DNA of 64,000 bases from JABDMH01 sp965223105 (GCA_965223105.1 OZ244987.1:6944001-7008000), one strand, 5' to 3'; positions 34,423 through 45,400 are shown, numbered from the stretch's first letter. Notes: generated by a model not told the origin, from the letters alone. Numbers and translations are program-made.

Positions 34423-37239
34423 TTAGCGGGCCAAATACATGCTGCGCCGCTTGTTGGCCTCCCTAAAAAATGGATCGTTCAGATCATTGATAAACTGGAT
34501 AGCTTCTCCGGTACTTTTCATTTCCGGACCCAATTGTTTATCGACATTTGGAAACTTATCAAAAGAGAAAACGGGTACCTTTATAGCAAAACCCTCCAGT
34601 CTTTTCTCGATGTCAAAATCTCGAAGTTTCTTAGCGCCGATCATAATTTGAGTAGCTATTTTCAAATAAGGAACACCATAGGCTTTGGCGATAAATGGAG
34701 TCGTTCGAGAAGCTCTAGGATTGGCTTCGATCACAAATACTTTATCGTCTTTAATGGCAAACTGAATATTGATCAAACCTACAGTCTTCAGCGCATGGGC
34801 CAGCTTATGGGTATACTCGACCATTGTGGCCAAGGCTCTTTCGGATAAACTAAAGGTAGGAAGTACGGCAGAGCTGTCTCCTGAATGCACACCGGCAGGT
34901 TCAATATGTTCCATGATACCCATGATATGGACATCCTCCCCATCGCAGATCGCATCGATCTCAGCTTCTTTTGCGCGTTCTAAAAATTGATCAATCAGTA
35001 CTTTATTGTCTGGCAGATGTTTAAAAATGCTGAGTACACTACGTTCTAACTCCTCATCATTGATGACGATGCGCATTCGTTGACCTCCCAGCACATAAGA
35101 TGGCCTAACCAATACGGGATAAGATACCTCGTTGGCAATGCGAAGTGCCTCATCTGCATCGTCAGCGACACCGTATCGAGGGTAGGGAATGTCCAATTCT
35201 TTGAGCAAATCGGAAAAACGGCCTCGATCTTCGGCAAGATCCAGAGCCTCGTAACTGGTGCCGAAGATCTTAATTCCACGTTGGTGAAATTTTTCAGCAA
35301 GTTTCAGAGCCGTTTGGCCACCGAGTTGCACAATCACACCTTCGGGTTGCTCTAACTCCAGGATCTCCTCAATATGTTCCCAAAATACCGGCTCAAAATA
35401 GAGCTTGTCAGCAATATCAAAATCAGTAGATACTGTTTCAGGGTTACAGTTGATCATGATGGCCTCATAGCCCGCCTCTTTGATGGCCAGGATCCCGTGT
35501 ACACAGCAATAGTCAAATTCTATGCCCTGTCCGATACGGTTTGGTCCTGAACCCAAGACGATTATTTTCTTATTATCTGAGGGCACACTCTCATTTTCAT
35601 CGTCAAAAGTGGAATAGTAATATGGAGTCTGAGCCTCAAATTCAGCAGCACAAGTATCTACCATTTTATAGGAGCGCTTAAGGCCTATCTTCTTGCGGTG
35701 ATTGGTGACATCACTTTCATTGATCCGCATGATCCAGGCGATTTGTGCGTCAGAATAACCAGCTTGTTTCAATTCTTTGAGGAAATCATCCGGAATATCA
35801 TCTGGTACATTAAAACGGAGTAGTCGTTCCTCCATCTCCACCAAATCCTTAATCTCCTGAATAAACCAAGGGTCAATATTGGTAAGCTTTTGAATGCTGC
35901 GCTTCGGTACACCTAATCTCAGGGCGTCTTTTACCCGGTAAATTCGATCGTCACTTACTTGTTCCAACCGGTTCAGAATATCTTCGGTTTTGATCCATTC
36001 CTTCTTGTCTGCACCGAGCCCCATCCGGTTATTTTCTTGTGACTGACAGGCTTTTTGAAGGGCCTCGTTAAAGGTGCGGCCAATCGCCATGACTTCACCC
36101 ACAGATTTCATTTGTAAACCCAGCAAATGGCTACTACCGTAAAATTTATCAAAATTCCACCTCGGCATTTTTACGATTACATAGTCCAGTGTAGGTTCAA
36201 AATAGGCAGAGGTGTTTTTGGTGATCTGGTTGCTGAGTTCATCTAGTGTATAGCCAATGGCCAATTTGGCAGCAATCTTGGCGATTGGATAGCCTGTAGC
36301 CTTGCTGGCCAAAGCCGAAGACCGGGAAACCCGAGGATTGATCTCAATAGCTATGATATCTTCGGTACCGGGATCGATAGCAAACTGCACGTTGCAACCA
36401 CCCGCAAAATTTCCTAAAGCCCGCATCATTTTGATGCCATCATCACGCATCCGCTGATAAGCAGTATCGGAAAGCGTCATAGCTGGGGCTACAGTGATGC
36501 TGTCTCCGGTGTGAATGCCCATGGGATCAAGGTTCTCCACCGTACAGATGATTACGACGTTATCATTGCTGTCTCGAAGCAATTCAAGTTCGTATTCTTT
36601 CCAACCAAACAGGGCCTTTTCAATTAGCACCTCATGGGTCGGAGACGCATCCAATCCACGCCGTAACGCTACGTCGAATTCACCGGGATTCAAGACGAAA
36701 CCTCCTCCAGTGCCCCCTAAGGTGTACGAAGGCCGGATCACCAATGGGAATCCGATTTCTTGAGCAGCTTCCTTGCCCTCTAAAAAAGAATTGGCGATAA
36801 TAGATGGTGCCACCGCCATATCAATCTCTACCATCAATCTTCGGAAAGACTCCCGATTTTCGGCGAGATCAATGGCTTCCAGATCAACACCAATCAGCCT
36901 GACATTGTATCGATCCCAGACACCTTGATCGCCGGCTTCGATGGCGAGATTCAAAGCCGTTTGTCCACCCATAGTAGGTAAGACAGCATCGATCTCTCGT
37001 TCTTCCAGTACTTTGATAATGCTATCGACGGTAAGAGGAAGGAGGTACACGTGATCTGCCGTCACTGGATCGGTCATGATGGTGGCTGGATTTGAATTGA
37101 TCAAGCTAACCTCGATCCCCTCCTCTCGAAGTGCTCTCGAAGCCTGAGATCCTGAATAGTCAAATTCACACGCTTGTCCGATGATGATTGGCCCACTCCC
37201 GATGATGAGTACTGACCGGATTGATTTGTCCCTTGGCAT
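34423..37239 (-). CDS. carB: Carbamoyl-phosphate synthase large subunit
   Basis: A 938-aa protein using ATG 37239 (MPRDKSIRSVLIIGSGPIII); the longer frame to 37320 adds unrelated residues. It makes carbamoyl phosphate from bicarbonate, glutamine-derived ammonia and two ATP for pyrimidine and arginine synthesis. Two homologous halves are visible, each with a GSGPxxIGQ nucleotide loop, an ATP-grasp RPSYxLGG motif and an EINPRxSRSSA/EANPRASRTTP metal site. It ends at FREANKRRSMYLAR, so the C-terminal MGS-like allosteric domain of the about 1070-aa E. coli enzyme is absent. The shorter form is, to my knowledge, common in this phylum. A -7 box lies 32 bp upstream of the start. Confidence 0.96.
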   Translation of the reverse strand: MPRDKSIRSVLIIGSGPIIIGQACEFDYSGSQASRALREEGIEVSLINSNPATIMTDPVTADHVYLLPLTVDSIIKVLEEREIDAVLPTMGGQTALNLAIEAGDQGVWDRYNVRLIGVDLEAIDLAENRESFRRLMVEIDMAVAPSIIANSFLEGKEAAQEIGFPLVIRPSYTLGGTGGGFVLNPGEFDVALRRGLDASPTHEVLIEKALFGWKEYELELLRDSNDNVVIICTVENLDPMGIHTGDSITVAPAMTLSDTAYQRMRDDGIKMMRALGNFAGGCNVQFAIDPGTEDIIAIEINPRVSRSSALASKATGYPIAKIAAKLAIGYTLDELSNQITKNTSAYFEPTLDYVIVKMPRWNFDKFYGSSHLLGLQMKSVGEVMAIGRTFNEALQKACQSQENNRMGLGADKKEWIKTEDILNRLEQVSDDRIYRVKDALRLGVPKRSIQKLTNIDPWFIQEIKDLVEMEERLLRFNVPDDIPDDFLKELKQAGYSDAQIAWIMRINESDVTNHRKKIGLKRSYKMVDTCAAEFEAQTPYYYSTFDDENESVPSDNKKIIVLGSGPNRIGQGIEFDYCCVHGILAIKEAGYEAIMINCNPETVSTDFDIADKLYFEPVFWEHIEEILELEQPEGVIVQLGGQTALKLAEKFHQRGIKIFGTSYEALDLAEDRGRFSDLLKELDIPYPRYGVADDADEALRIANEVSYPVLVRPSYVLGGQRMRIVINDEELERSVLSIFKHLPDNKVLIDQFLERAKEAEIDAICDGEDVHIMGIMEHIEPAGVHSGDSSAVLPTFSLSERALATMVEYTHKLAHALKTVGLINIQFAIKDDKVFVIEANPRASRTTPFIAKAYGVPYLKIATQIMIGAKKLRDFDIEKRLEGFAIKVPVFSFDKFPNVDKQLGPEMKSTGEAIQFINDLNDPFFREANKRRSMYLAR

Positions 37240-37270
37240 AGTAATTTTGCTGTTCTGAAACAACCGGCGG

Positions 37271-37278
37271 CAAAGATA
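37271..37278 (-). promoter_or_regulatory. Candidate -7 box (TATCTTTG) for carB
   Basis: On the minus strand TATCTTTG fits the Bacteroidota TAnnTTTG box and would start transcription about 25 bases before the carB ATG. No clear -33 TTTG is seen. Confidence 0.45.
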
Positions 37279-37320
37279 TATTTTTGGTAGTAAAGTATGC
37301 TTACCACCTGACCTTTTCAC

Positions 37321-37604
37321 TGGGTACGGTCTAAATGAGGGCTTTGCGAAACTAACGGTCCGTTTAACTCATCATCTTACCTGGAAAGTCTGTCATTTCA
37401 TGCATCGATCCCTAACCCTTCTCTCCTAAGGATGACCTTCTTTGCAATGTCCAGATGAAGTTGGTACGATGTACCGACTAAATTCAAACTGAGGATTGGA
37501 ATCGATCAAAGTCTTTGAGGCGGCTTGGTCGTCTTCGAGCAGAAGGCTCTTGAGGCGTTTTCAGATGAAGAAAAATCTCTATATTCACCCCTGGTTCAAT
37601 TTAA
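37321..37604. other. Divergent intergenic region, no gene seen
   Basis: Part of the 457-bp gap between the divergent carB and TonB-receptor genes. I find no tRNA, repeat, convincing small reading frame or strong hairpin here. Confidence 0.5.
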
Positions 37605-37612
37605 TAACTTTG
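37605..37612 (+). promoter_or_regulatory. Candidate -7 box (TAACTTTG) for the TonB receptor operon
   Basis: TAACTTTG fits TAnnTTTG and its context (AATAACTTTGTACTT) resembles that of the box before greA. It would leave a leader of about 160 bases. Confidence 0.35.
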
Positions 37613-37777
37613 TACTTACACTTCATGTTGCCAATGGAGAAATGAGTTAAAATGGAAAATTGCCGACTTCCTGCTCCATATTATCCGGAACATGGAAAAA
37701 TAAGATTCCTTTGGCCACAAATACCAGCGATATTCGTTTATTATTAAGCACTTTCACCGGAAAATGTCCTTGAATCA

Positions 37778-40700
37778 ATGAGGAGGTCAGTCAAAATCAT
37801 CTCGGTCATCTGCTTTGTCTTTGTGGCAATGCCCTTGTTTGTCGTGGGCCAGACAGCCCTGCAGGGCAAGGTGGCTGATGCCGAAACCAGTGAACCCATC
37901 ATATTTTGTAATGTCGCTTTATACAAGAATGGCGTTCTGATCTTGGGAGGAGAAACAGACTTGGACGGCAACTTTGCCTTTTACAACATTGATCCTGGAA
38001 CTTATGATGTGGAAGCCAGTTATGTGGGCTATCAACCGCAACGCGTCGAAGGCGTTTTAGTGCTGGCTGGTAAGGTCAATAGAGTAGACATTGACTTGTC
38101 GCAAGGGGTGGTGCTTGATGAAGTGATTGTAGTAGATTATAAGGTGCCACTGATAGAACAGGACAACACTACATCAGGGGGAGTGGTAACCTCAGAGCAA
38201 ATCAGGAATTTACCCACCAAAAGCATCTCTACGATTGCTGCCACCACGGCAGGAATTTCATCTCGCGATGGTGAGTCGGTGGCCATACGGGGATCCCGAA
38301 CCAACGCGACCGACTATTATGTCGATGGTGTGAGGGTCTTCGGCACTTTGATGCCGCAATCAGAGATCGATCAATTGCAAGTGATTACCGGAGGTATTGA
38401 AGCCCGGTATGGTGATGTAACGGGTGGCATCATCAGCATTACCACTAAAGGTCCGTCCAATCAATTCAGTGGAGGTCTAGAGTTGGAATCTTCTCAATAC
38501 TTGGATGCCTTTGGTTACAATGAAGCCAATGCCTATTTCAGTGGACCTATCTTGCGAAACAAGGCCGGCAAATCCGTACTGGGATACCGTTTTGCTGGGC
38601 GTTTTCGATTTATTGAGGATGACGGTCCTTCAGCAGTTCCTACCTATAAAGCTCCGGAGGGACTCCTAACGGCTTTGGAAGAAAACCCCATTAGAACGGA
38701 AGGCGGTACGCCTTTTGCCGCCGGTGAGTTTCTCCATCGATCAGATGTGGAAGCAGTGAAGACCCGGCCCAATCAGGATAATACCTCTATTGACATCACC
38801 ACCAAAATAGATGCCCAAATAACCCGGGATATTGACATCAGCATATCGGGTTCATATCGCAATATTGAAGATTATTTTATACCAAGCCGTGCTTGGCAAT
38901 TGTTGAACTATCAAAATAATCCCATCGATTATGACGATCGCTATAGGGCCAATATAAGATTGCGACATCGACTCAGGGGTTCCGGTCAGTCAGATGAGCA
39001 GCGGAAAAAAGCAGGCTCCCTAATTCAAAACGCAGCCTATACCCTGCAGGCAGGATATGAACTGGCTACCGGACGAAATGAAGATGTTCGCCATCAGGAC
39101 GACTTATTTCGGTATGGCCATGTGGGCACTTTTGACTTCGAATGGATCCCGGTAGAAGGTGAATCTGATTATTCCAATGCTGTGAATGGCTTGGCCCATG
39201 CTGGTTTTCTGCAATCGCTCCGGGGACCCTATGTTCCGTCCGATTTCAATCCGGTCCTGGCCAATTACAACCAGGGAATTGATCTGGAGACCTTTGGCAA
39301 TTACCGCAATTTCAATGGCTTTCAATCCAATTCATTCAATAGCTTGTGGGGTACGTTCAACAACGTCGGGAGCATTTACAACAACTATAGTTTTTTCAAT
39401 CAGGATAGATATACCTTTAGTGCTAGTGCTTCATTTGATCTCGTACCGGGGGGTTCGGCCAAGGGTCGACACTCCATTGAATTTGGGGTATTGCATGAGC
39501 AAAGCTATTCAAGATCCTGGGGGGTTGCTCCATTTGGGCTGTGGCAAATTGCCCGCCTTCAGGCCAATACACACATTAACGGAGTAGATACCAGCCAGGT
39601 AATAGGCACCTTTCCCGGAGTATTCACGCCATTGACCTACGAAGAATTTCAGAAATTGATTGTCAATCAAGAGGGCCCTGCCTTTTATAAAAACATCAGA
39701 GAGCAGCTGGGCTTGGCATTGACCGACTACGTCAATGTAGACGGTATTCATCCCGATGACCTCCGTCTTGACTTGTTTACTCCACTGGAACTCAATGACC
39801 AAAGAGCCGTATCTTATCAAGGGTACGACTATCTTGGAAACCGTATATCGAATGACATTACATTCAATGATTTCTTCACGGGTCGTGATGCCAGCGGAAA
39901 TCGCAACTTTCTCGTGCCAGCCAACCAGCCCATTTACCAGGCTGCATATATCCAGGACAAGTTTTCATTTCGGGACATTATTTTCCGTGTGGGTTTGCGT
40001 GTTGATCGCTATGATGCCAATACAAAAGTGCTCAGGGATCCTCTGTCGCTTTATGAGGTGATGGATGCCCAGACTTTTTATGATCGTTTTGGTGGGGATC
40101 GTCCCAACAATGTGAGCGACGATTTCAAAGTTTATGTTACCAGCCCCAGCAGTACCGACGTCAAGGCTTTCCGTCAAGGTGACCAATGGTATTTTGCCAA
40201 TGGTACCCCAGCCAATGATGGCAACATCATCTTTGGAGGAGAAATCGTGTATCCCAAGTTGTTTGATGAGAGAGTAAACAATATCAAAGACGATAATTTT
40301 GATCCCAACCAATCCTTCACGGACTACGAACCGCAAATCAACTGGATGCCCAGGCTGGCCATCTCCTTTCCCATCTCCGATGTAGCCAATTTCTTTGCCC
40401 ACTACGATGTATTGGTCCAAAGGCCGCCCTCCAATACGGTGGCCACACCACGCACATGGTACTATTTTGAAGACGATAGATATACTGCCAGCAATCCACT
40501 AAACAATTCCAACCTCAAGCCTGAGCGTACCGTAGATTACGAGGTAGGTTTTCAACAAAAGCTCTCCAATACATCTGCTTTGAAGATCAATGCTTACTAC
40601 AAGGAATTGCGAGATATGATCCAGCAGCAGACCCGGCTCTTCCTTCCCTCTCCCATCAACAACTACGTCACCTATGGAAACATTGATTTTGGCACCGTGA

Positions 40701-41419
40701 AGGGATTTTCATTGCAGTACGATCTTCGCCGCAATGCCAATACCACCATGCAAGCGAACTATACCTTGCAATTTGCCGATGGTACGGGCTCTGATGCCAA
40801 TTCTCAGAGCGGCCTCACCACCCGGGGCAATATCCGCACCCTTTCGCCCCTGGACCGTGATGAACGACACTCCTTTAAGTTCACTTTTGACTATCGCTAC
40901 GGATACGGCAGTCAATACAATGGTCCACGAGTTTTTGATCGCGATGTACTGTCGGACTTTGGGGTAAATCTACAGTCCTTCATTGTTTCTGGCCGGCCTT
41001 ATAGTCGTGAAATTCGGCCCGAGCCTTTTGGGGGCAATGGATTTTTTGGTTCTATCAATGGTGCCCGCAGACCATGGACGTTTTCCATCGATATGCGAAT
41101 TGATAAGGGGTTTCGGGTGCCAACCAGCAAACCAGATAAACCCTTATCGGTCAACTTGAGTCTTCGTATTCTGAATTTATTGGATACACGTAATGTTCGC
41201 AATGTCTATTCCGTTTCTGGATCGCCATATGATTCTGGGTTTCTGCTGTCTTCTGATGGTCAATCAACCCTGGAAAACATCCGAAATACAGGAGAGATCA
41301 TTGTCGAAGCCGGCCGCGACGAACAAGCATACATCGACGCTTACCGTTGGCTTGCCGTGAATCCCGGTAATTTTTATTTGCCTAGGAGAATCTTTCTGGG
41401 CCTGCGATTTGATTTTTAA
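37778..41419 (+). CDS. TonB-dependent outer membrane receptor with carboxypeptidase-regulatory-like domain
   Basis: A 1213-aa receptor, not of the SusC type. A signal peptide (about 1-24, ending FVVGQ) is followed by a CarboxypepD_reg-like domain (TALQGKVADAETSEPIIFCN, GGETDLDGNFAFYNIDPGTY, YVGYQPQ). The plug comes next (TTSGGVVTSEQIRNLPTKSI, VAIRGSRTNATDYYVDGVRV, IEARYGDVTGGIISITTKGP), and a large barrel ends in LGLRFDF. The residue order TDYYVDGVRV is typical of receptors paired with type IX secretion products. It ends 1 bp before the next gene, a giant secreted protein, and with the PorV-like gene forms a tight three-gene operon. Confidence 0.93.
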   Translation: MRRSVKIISVICFVFVAMPLFVVGQTALQGKVADAETSEPIIFCNVALYKNGVLILGGETDLDGNFAFYNIDPGTYDVEASYVGYQPQRVEGVLVLAGKVNRVDIDLSQGVVLDEVIVVDYKVPLIEQDNTTSGGVVTSEQIRNLPTKSISTIAATTAGISSRDGESVAIRGSRTNATDYYVDGVRVFGTLMPQSEIDQLQVITGGIEARYGDVTGGIISITTKGPSNQFSGGLELESSQYLDAFGYNEANAYFSGPILRNKAGKSVLGYRFAGRFRFIEDDGPSAVPTYKAPEGLLTALEENPIRTEGGTPFAAGEFLHRSDVEAVKTRPNQDNTSIDITTKIDAQITRDIDISISGSYRNIEDYFIPSRAWQLLNYQNNPIDYDDRYRANIRLRHRLRGSGQSDEQRKKAGSLIQNAAYTLQAGYELATGRNEDVRHQDDLFRYGHVGTFDFEWIPVEGESDYSNAVNGLAHAGFLQSLRGPYVPSDFNPVLANYNQGIDLETFGNYRNFNGFQSNSFNSLWGTFNNVGSIYNNYSFFNQDRYTFSASASFDLVPGGSAKGRHSIEFGVLHEQSYSRSWGVAPFGLWQIARLQANTHINGVDTSQVIGTFPGVFTPLTYEEFQKLIVNQEGPAFYKNIREQLGLALTDYVNVDGIHPDDLRLDLFTPLELNDQRAVSYQGYDYLGNRISNDITFNDFFTGRDASGNRNFLVPANQPIYQAAYIQDKFSFRDIIFRVGLRVDRYDANTKVLRDPLSLYEVMDAQTFYDRFGGDRPNNVSDDFKVYVTSPSSTDVKAFRQGDQWYFANGTPANDGNIIFGGEIVYPKLFDERVNNIKDDNFDPNQSFTDYEPQINWMPRLAISFPISDVANFFAHYDVLVQRPPSNTVATPRTWYYFEDDRYTASNPLNNSNLKPERTVDYEVGFQQKLSNTSALKINAYYKELRDMIQQQTRLFLPSPINNYVTYGNIDFGTVKGFSLQYDLRRNANTTMQANYTLQFADGTGSDANSQSGLTTRGNIRTLSPLDRDERHSFKFTFDYRYGYGSQYNGPRVFDRDVLSDFGVNLQSFIVSGRPYSREIRPEPFGGNGFFGSINGARRPWTFSIDMRIDKGFRVPTSKPDKPLSVNLSLRILNLLDTRNVRNVYSVSGSPYDSGFLLSSDGQSTLENIRNTGEIIVEAGRDEQAYIDAYRWLAVNPGNFYLPRRIFLGLRFDF

Positions 41420-41420
41420 A

Positions 41421-44400
41421 ATGAGATGTATGTCAGACCAATATGGGTTCCGGTTGATTCTGAGCTGTTTGCTCTGCGGTATGTTCTCGTCACTGTGGGC
41501 TGAATATCCGCCGTGGTATAAAGAGGGAAAAAAGCTGGATCCAAGTGAAGTGAAATTTGGTTATCGTGCCGACTGTGCGCCTTCTCGCTCTGAGGCAGAT
41601 ATGTCGATCAATAACGTGCGTGCCCGATTGCTTGGTGGTGGAGATGTATGGTGGGATTTGCAAGTTGGAAAATACATCGTGCCCAAGGTCGAGCCTGCTT
41701 CTGGATTGCCTGAAGTGTCTTCGATTTTTGCCGGATCTGTGTGGTTGGGAGGATACGATCCCGTAGGAAATTTGAAATTGGCTGCGCAGACGTTTCGCGA
41801 TGCCAATGCCAATGATTTTTGGCCCGGTCCACTGGATCGGGAGGGCTCCATACAAAGAGATACTTGTGCTAGATGGGACAAGCATTTTAGGGTACTGGGC
41901 GACAACATCCGTGGCTTTCTACGTGACTACAATCTTGCTCAAGAGAATGGCGAGACCCTGGAAAAGTCAGACATTCCGGAAGATGTACTGGGTTGGCCAG
42001 GGGCGGGCAATCCACACTTCAGTGATATCCATGGGTTCGAGCTTCCGGATCTTTCACAGGGAGGCTTAGCCGGTTTCTTTGATGCCGATGGAGATCTGGT
42101 CTATGATCCGTTAAAGGGAGATTATCCCATCATTGAGATCAGGGGGTGCCCAATCCCCCAATATCCCGATGAAATGATCTTCTGGATCTACAATGATGCC
42201 GGTGGTATTCACACCCAGACCGAAGGAAATCCGATCCAGATGGAGGTGCAGGTACAGGCATTTGCCTATGCGACCAACGATGAGATCAACGACATGACTT
42301 TCCAGCGATACAAGTTGATCAATCGTGCAACGCAAAGTATTGACAGTACCTTTTTTGCCATGTGGGTAGATCCGGATCTGGGATGCAGTCGAGATGATTA
42401 CATTGGCTGTGATACAGCCCGCAGTTTGGCTTATGTGTACAATGAAGACGATGTTGATGGTACTACGGGTTGTGACTGCCCCAGTGCCCAGGGACCTACC
42501 AACACCTACTGCGAAGATGTGCCCATACTTGGTGTAGATTACTTTCGGGGCCCTTTGAATGAATTTGGTGAAGAAATAGGCATGTCGTCATTTACGTACT
42601 ACAATAATGCTGATCCTGCAGCCGGACAGTGGCCGGCGGCTCAAACCGATCCTCAAATTGCCCAGGAATACTATAATTACATGTCTGGTTCCTGGAAGGA
42701 TGGCACACCCTTTAGCTCGGGAGGGGATGCCTATAATGTAGGTGGCGACCGGATCGATTATGCCTTCACTGAGGCTCCCAATGATCCAAACGGATGGTCG
42801 ATGTGTACGGCCAACCTGCCCTTTGGAGACCGCCGTACCATCCAGGCTTCCGGTCCGTTCAGGTTGGATCCAGGCCGCACCAATGAGTTGATCATAGGTG
42901 TAGTATGGGTGCCGGATATCACCGACTATCCATGTCCAAGCATTGATCCCCTGATCTTTGCTGATGAAACGGCTCAGGCTCTATTTGACAACTGTTTTGA
43001 CATCACTGATGGACCCGACGCCCCAGATTTGGATTTTATCGAATTGGACCAGGAACTGATTTGCATCCTTACCAATGACAAGGAGTCCAACAATTTTGAG
43101 GAGAAATACGAAGAGCTTGATCTACGTGCACCAACCGATCTACCCGAGGAAGAGAAATTGTACAAGTTTGAGGGCTATAAGATCTTCCAACTCAATGGAC
43201 CGGAAGTGGGGACTGCTGAGCTCAGCAATCCGGACAAAGCCCGGCTGATCTTCCAGACCGATGTGAAGAATGGAGTTTCACAGATTGTAAATTGGCGTCC
43301 AATGCCCCACCCTACCGAAAACGGAAAATTCCTGTTTGAACCCGAAGTCAAGGTCGTGGGGTTGGATGAAGGTATCCGGCATACCTTCAGTATCACTGAA
43401 GATCAGTTTTCCAAAACCAATGACCGGCGATTGATCAATCACAAAAAGTACTATTTCACCGCCGTGGCCTATGCCTACAACAATTTTGATCCCTTTGATA
43501 CCCAAAACAACACAGGACAACGAAACCCCTATCTGGAAGGCCGGCGAAATGTCAAAACCTATATACCCCTGCCAAGGCCTATTGTATATCAAGATCTCAA
43601 GGTCAACTATGGTGATGGTCCTCCAATTACTCGACTAGATGGCATTGGAGCGGGAGATCAATTTTTGGAAGTCACTGATGAAACCCGGGATGCCATCCTA
43701 TCGGGTTCATTTGATGGGGAGATCCATTATGAGAGAGGTCAGGGTCCTATACAGGTCAACATTTACAATCCATTGGATGTCGTCGAAGGCACTTACGAAA
43801 TAGCGTTTATTGACAGTAATGACGAAGATGATATTTTAGATCCGGATGCAGATTGGATATTGACTGATCTGAGCTCCAATACACAAATCAGGTCTGACAA
43901 CAGCATCGCAGCCCTCAATGAGCAGATTTTTGGCGATTACGGGTTTTCTGTGACGATCGGGCAAACGGGTGAAGCAGGTGATTTTTTTAGTGAGAACAAT
44001 GGTGCATTGGGAGGTACCATTACTTATGAGGATCCCAATAATCCCTGGTTAGGATTTATCATGGATGACAATGGATTCTTCAACCTGGCCTTGACTGAAG
44101 CCAACGAGGCCAACTATGAATTTGATCCCAACAAATTGTTTACAACATCGTACTTGGGGATCATTCCTTTTTACTTGGCCAACTTTGCCTTCAATCCCAG
44201 CAACATCATTTTTACTCCGGCGTGGATCGACAATACTGGTGGTATGGCTATTGTGAGATCACGTGTTGGTATGGAGGATCTCAATAACGTCGACATCATC
44301 TTAACCAATGACAAATCCAAGTGGAGTCGCTGTGTGGTGGTGGAAACGGCCACTCCCTTTTTCTTTAATCCGGGCAATCAAGGAGGCTTTGATCTCTCGA

Positions 44401-45395
44401 CTATTGGCGATAGTAAAAATTTCGACCTGCGCAGTTCACCATCGGTAGGTAAGGAAGATGCTGATGGTGATGGACTTCCGGATCCGGATGGTGACGACAT
44501 AGGGATGGGGTGGTTTCCCGGCTATGCGATCGATGTGGAAACCGGCAAACGGTTAAACGTGTTTTTCGGAGAAAACTCAGTATATAATGCAGAGTTCTTA
44601 GCTGCCCAGGCACCCAATATTGAACCCATCGGTGCCGATATGATGTGGAATCCCACCGGGCCGATTGGCATTAATACCACCAACCCGGGTATTGCCGTTT
44701 TTCACACGGCCGGACACCACTATATTTATGTAACCAATGAGGAATATGATGAGTGCGCCTTTCTGAGAATGCGTTTTCACCCCGATCAATTGTTTAATCA
44801 GAAGTGGGCTGCACTGCGCAAGATAACCTGGGCGGGAATTCCCATCGCCAGTGAAATGAACAGCTATGCGGAAGGTCTGGTGCCAAATGATGCCATCATC
44901 AAACTAAGGGTCAGCAATCCCTATCAAGTATCGGAAGAAAAGAGGGTAAACAATGGTCATCCGGCTTACCGGTTTACCATTGAAGGACAGGCTCCTGAAG
45001 ATTTGATTGCAGCTCAAGATCAATCGGTTTTAGATGCAGTCAATGTAGTACCGAACCCCTATCTGGCTTTTTCAGCTTACGAGACATCTCAATTTACCAC
45101 CACGGTTAAGATCACAAATTTACCACCCAGATCAGTGGTGACGATCTATTCATTAGATGGTAAGTTCATACGGCAATATCGACGTGATGAGCGGGGAATT
45201 CCGCAGACCAATCGATCCAATCCCGGAATACCCCTGACCCAAGTTAGCCCAGATCTGGAGTGGGACTTGCAAAATAGCAAGGGCATTCCCATTTCCGGAG
45301 GCCTCTATTTAATTCACATCAATGGCTTCGAACTGGGTGAACGGACCATTAAATGGTTTGGTGTAAACCGTAAATTCGATCCCTCAGGACTATAA
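41421..45395 (+). CDS. Very large secreted protein with FlgD/type IX-like C-terminal domain
   Basis: About 1324 aa from ATG 41421 (a TTG at 41409 overlaps the receptor stop and is less likely). An N-terminal signal (LILSCLLCGMFSSLWA) is followed by a long region with no catalytic motif I recognise, including a Ca-loop-like GDGLPDPDGDDIGMG. The final part, NVVPNPYLAFSAYETSQFTT ... NLPPRSVVTIYSLDGKFIRQ ... SGGLYLIHI, is an FlgD-type/T9SS-like immunoglobulin fold. It sits between a TonB receptor and a PorV-like protein with gaps of 1 and 5 bp. It may be the cargo or surface partner of that receptor. No known function. Confidence 0.8.
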   Translation: MRCMSDQYGFRLILSCLLCGMFSSLWAEYPPWYKEGKKLDPSEVKFGYRADCAPSRSEADMSINNVRARLLGGGDVWWDLQVGKYIVPKVEPASGLPEVSSIFAGSVWLGGYDPVGNLKLAAQTFRDANANDFWPGPLDREGSIQRDTCARWDKHFRVLGDNIRGFLRDYNLAQENGETLEKSDIPEDVLGWPGAGNPHFSDIHGFELPDLSQGGLAGFFDADGDLVYDPLKGDYPIIEIRGCPIPQYPDEMIFWIYNDAGGIHTQTEGNPIQMEVQVQAFAYATNDEINDMTFQRYKLINRATQSIDSTFFAMWVDPDLGCSRDDYIGCDTARSLAYVYNEDDVDGTTGCDCPSAQGPTNTYCEDVPILGVDYFRGPLNEFGEEIGMSSFTYYNNADPAAGQWPAAQTDPQIAQEYYNYMSGSWKDGTPFSSGGDAYNVGGDRIDYAFTEAPNDPNGWSMCTANLPFGDRRTIQASGPFRLDPGRTNELIIGVVWVPDITDYPCPSIDPLIFADETAQALFDNCFDITDGPDAPDLDFIELDQELICILTNDKESNNFEEKYEELDLRAPTDLPEEEKLYKFEGYKIFQLNGPEVGTAELSNPDKARLIFQTDVKNGVSQIVNWRPMPHPTENGKFLFEPEVKVVGLDEGIRHTFSITEDQFSKTNDRRLINHKKYYFTAVAYAYNNFDPFDTQNNTGQRNPYLEGRRNVKTYIPLPRPIVYQDLKVNYGDGPPITRLDGIGAGDQFLEVTDETRDAILSGSFDGEIHYERGQGPIQVNIYNPLDVVEGTYEIAFIDSNDEDDILDPDADWILTDLSSNTQIRSDNSIAALNEQIFGDYGFSVTIGQTGEAGDFFSENNGALGGTITYEDPNNPWLGFIMDDNGFFNLALTEANEANYEFDPNKLFTTSYLGIIPFYLANFAFNPSNIIFTPAWIDNTGGMAIVRSRVGMEDLNNVDIILTNDKSKWSRCVVVETATPFFFNPGNQGGFDLSTIGDSKNFDLRSSPSVGKEDADGDGLPDPDGDDIGMGWFPGYAIDVETGKRLNVFFGENSVYNAEFLAAQAPNIEPIGADMMWNPTGPIGINTTNPGIAVFHTAGHHYIYVTNEEYDECAFLRMRFHPDQLFNQKWAALRKITWAGIPIASEMNSYAEGLVPNDAIIKLRVSNPYQVSEEKRVNNGHPAYRFTIEGQAPEDLIAAQDQSVLDAVNVVPNPYLAFSAYETSQFTTTVKITNLPPRSVVTIYSLDGKFIRQYRRDERGIPQTNRSNPGIPLTQVSPDLEWDLQNSKGIPISGGLYLIHINGFELGERTIKWFGVNRKFDPSGL

Positions 45396-45400
45396 TCTGA

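Noticed and set aside
39965..40420. 151-codon minus-strand frame in the TonB receptor gene
   Set aside because: Antisense shadow; no domain and no plausible start region.
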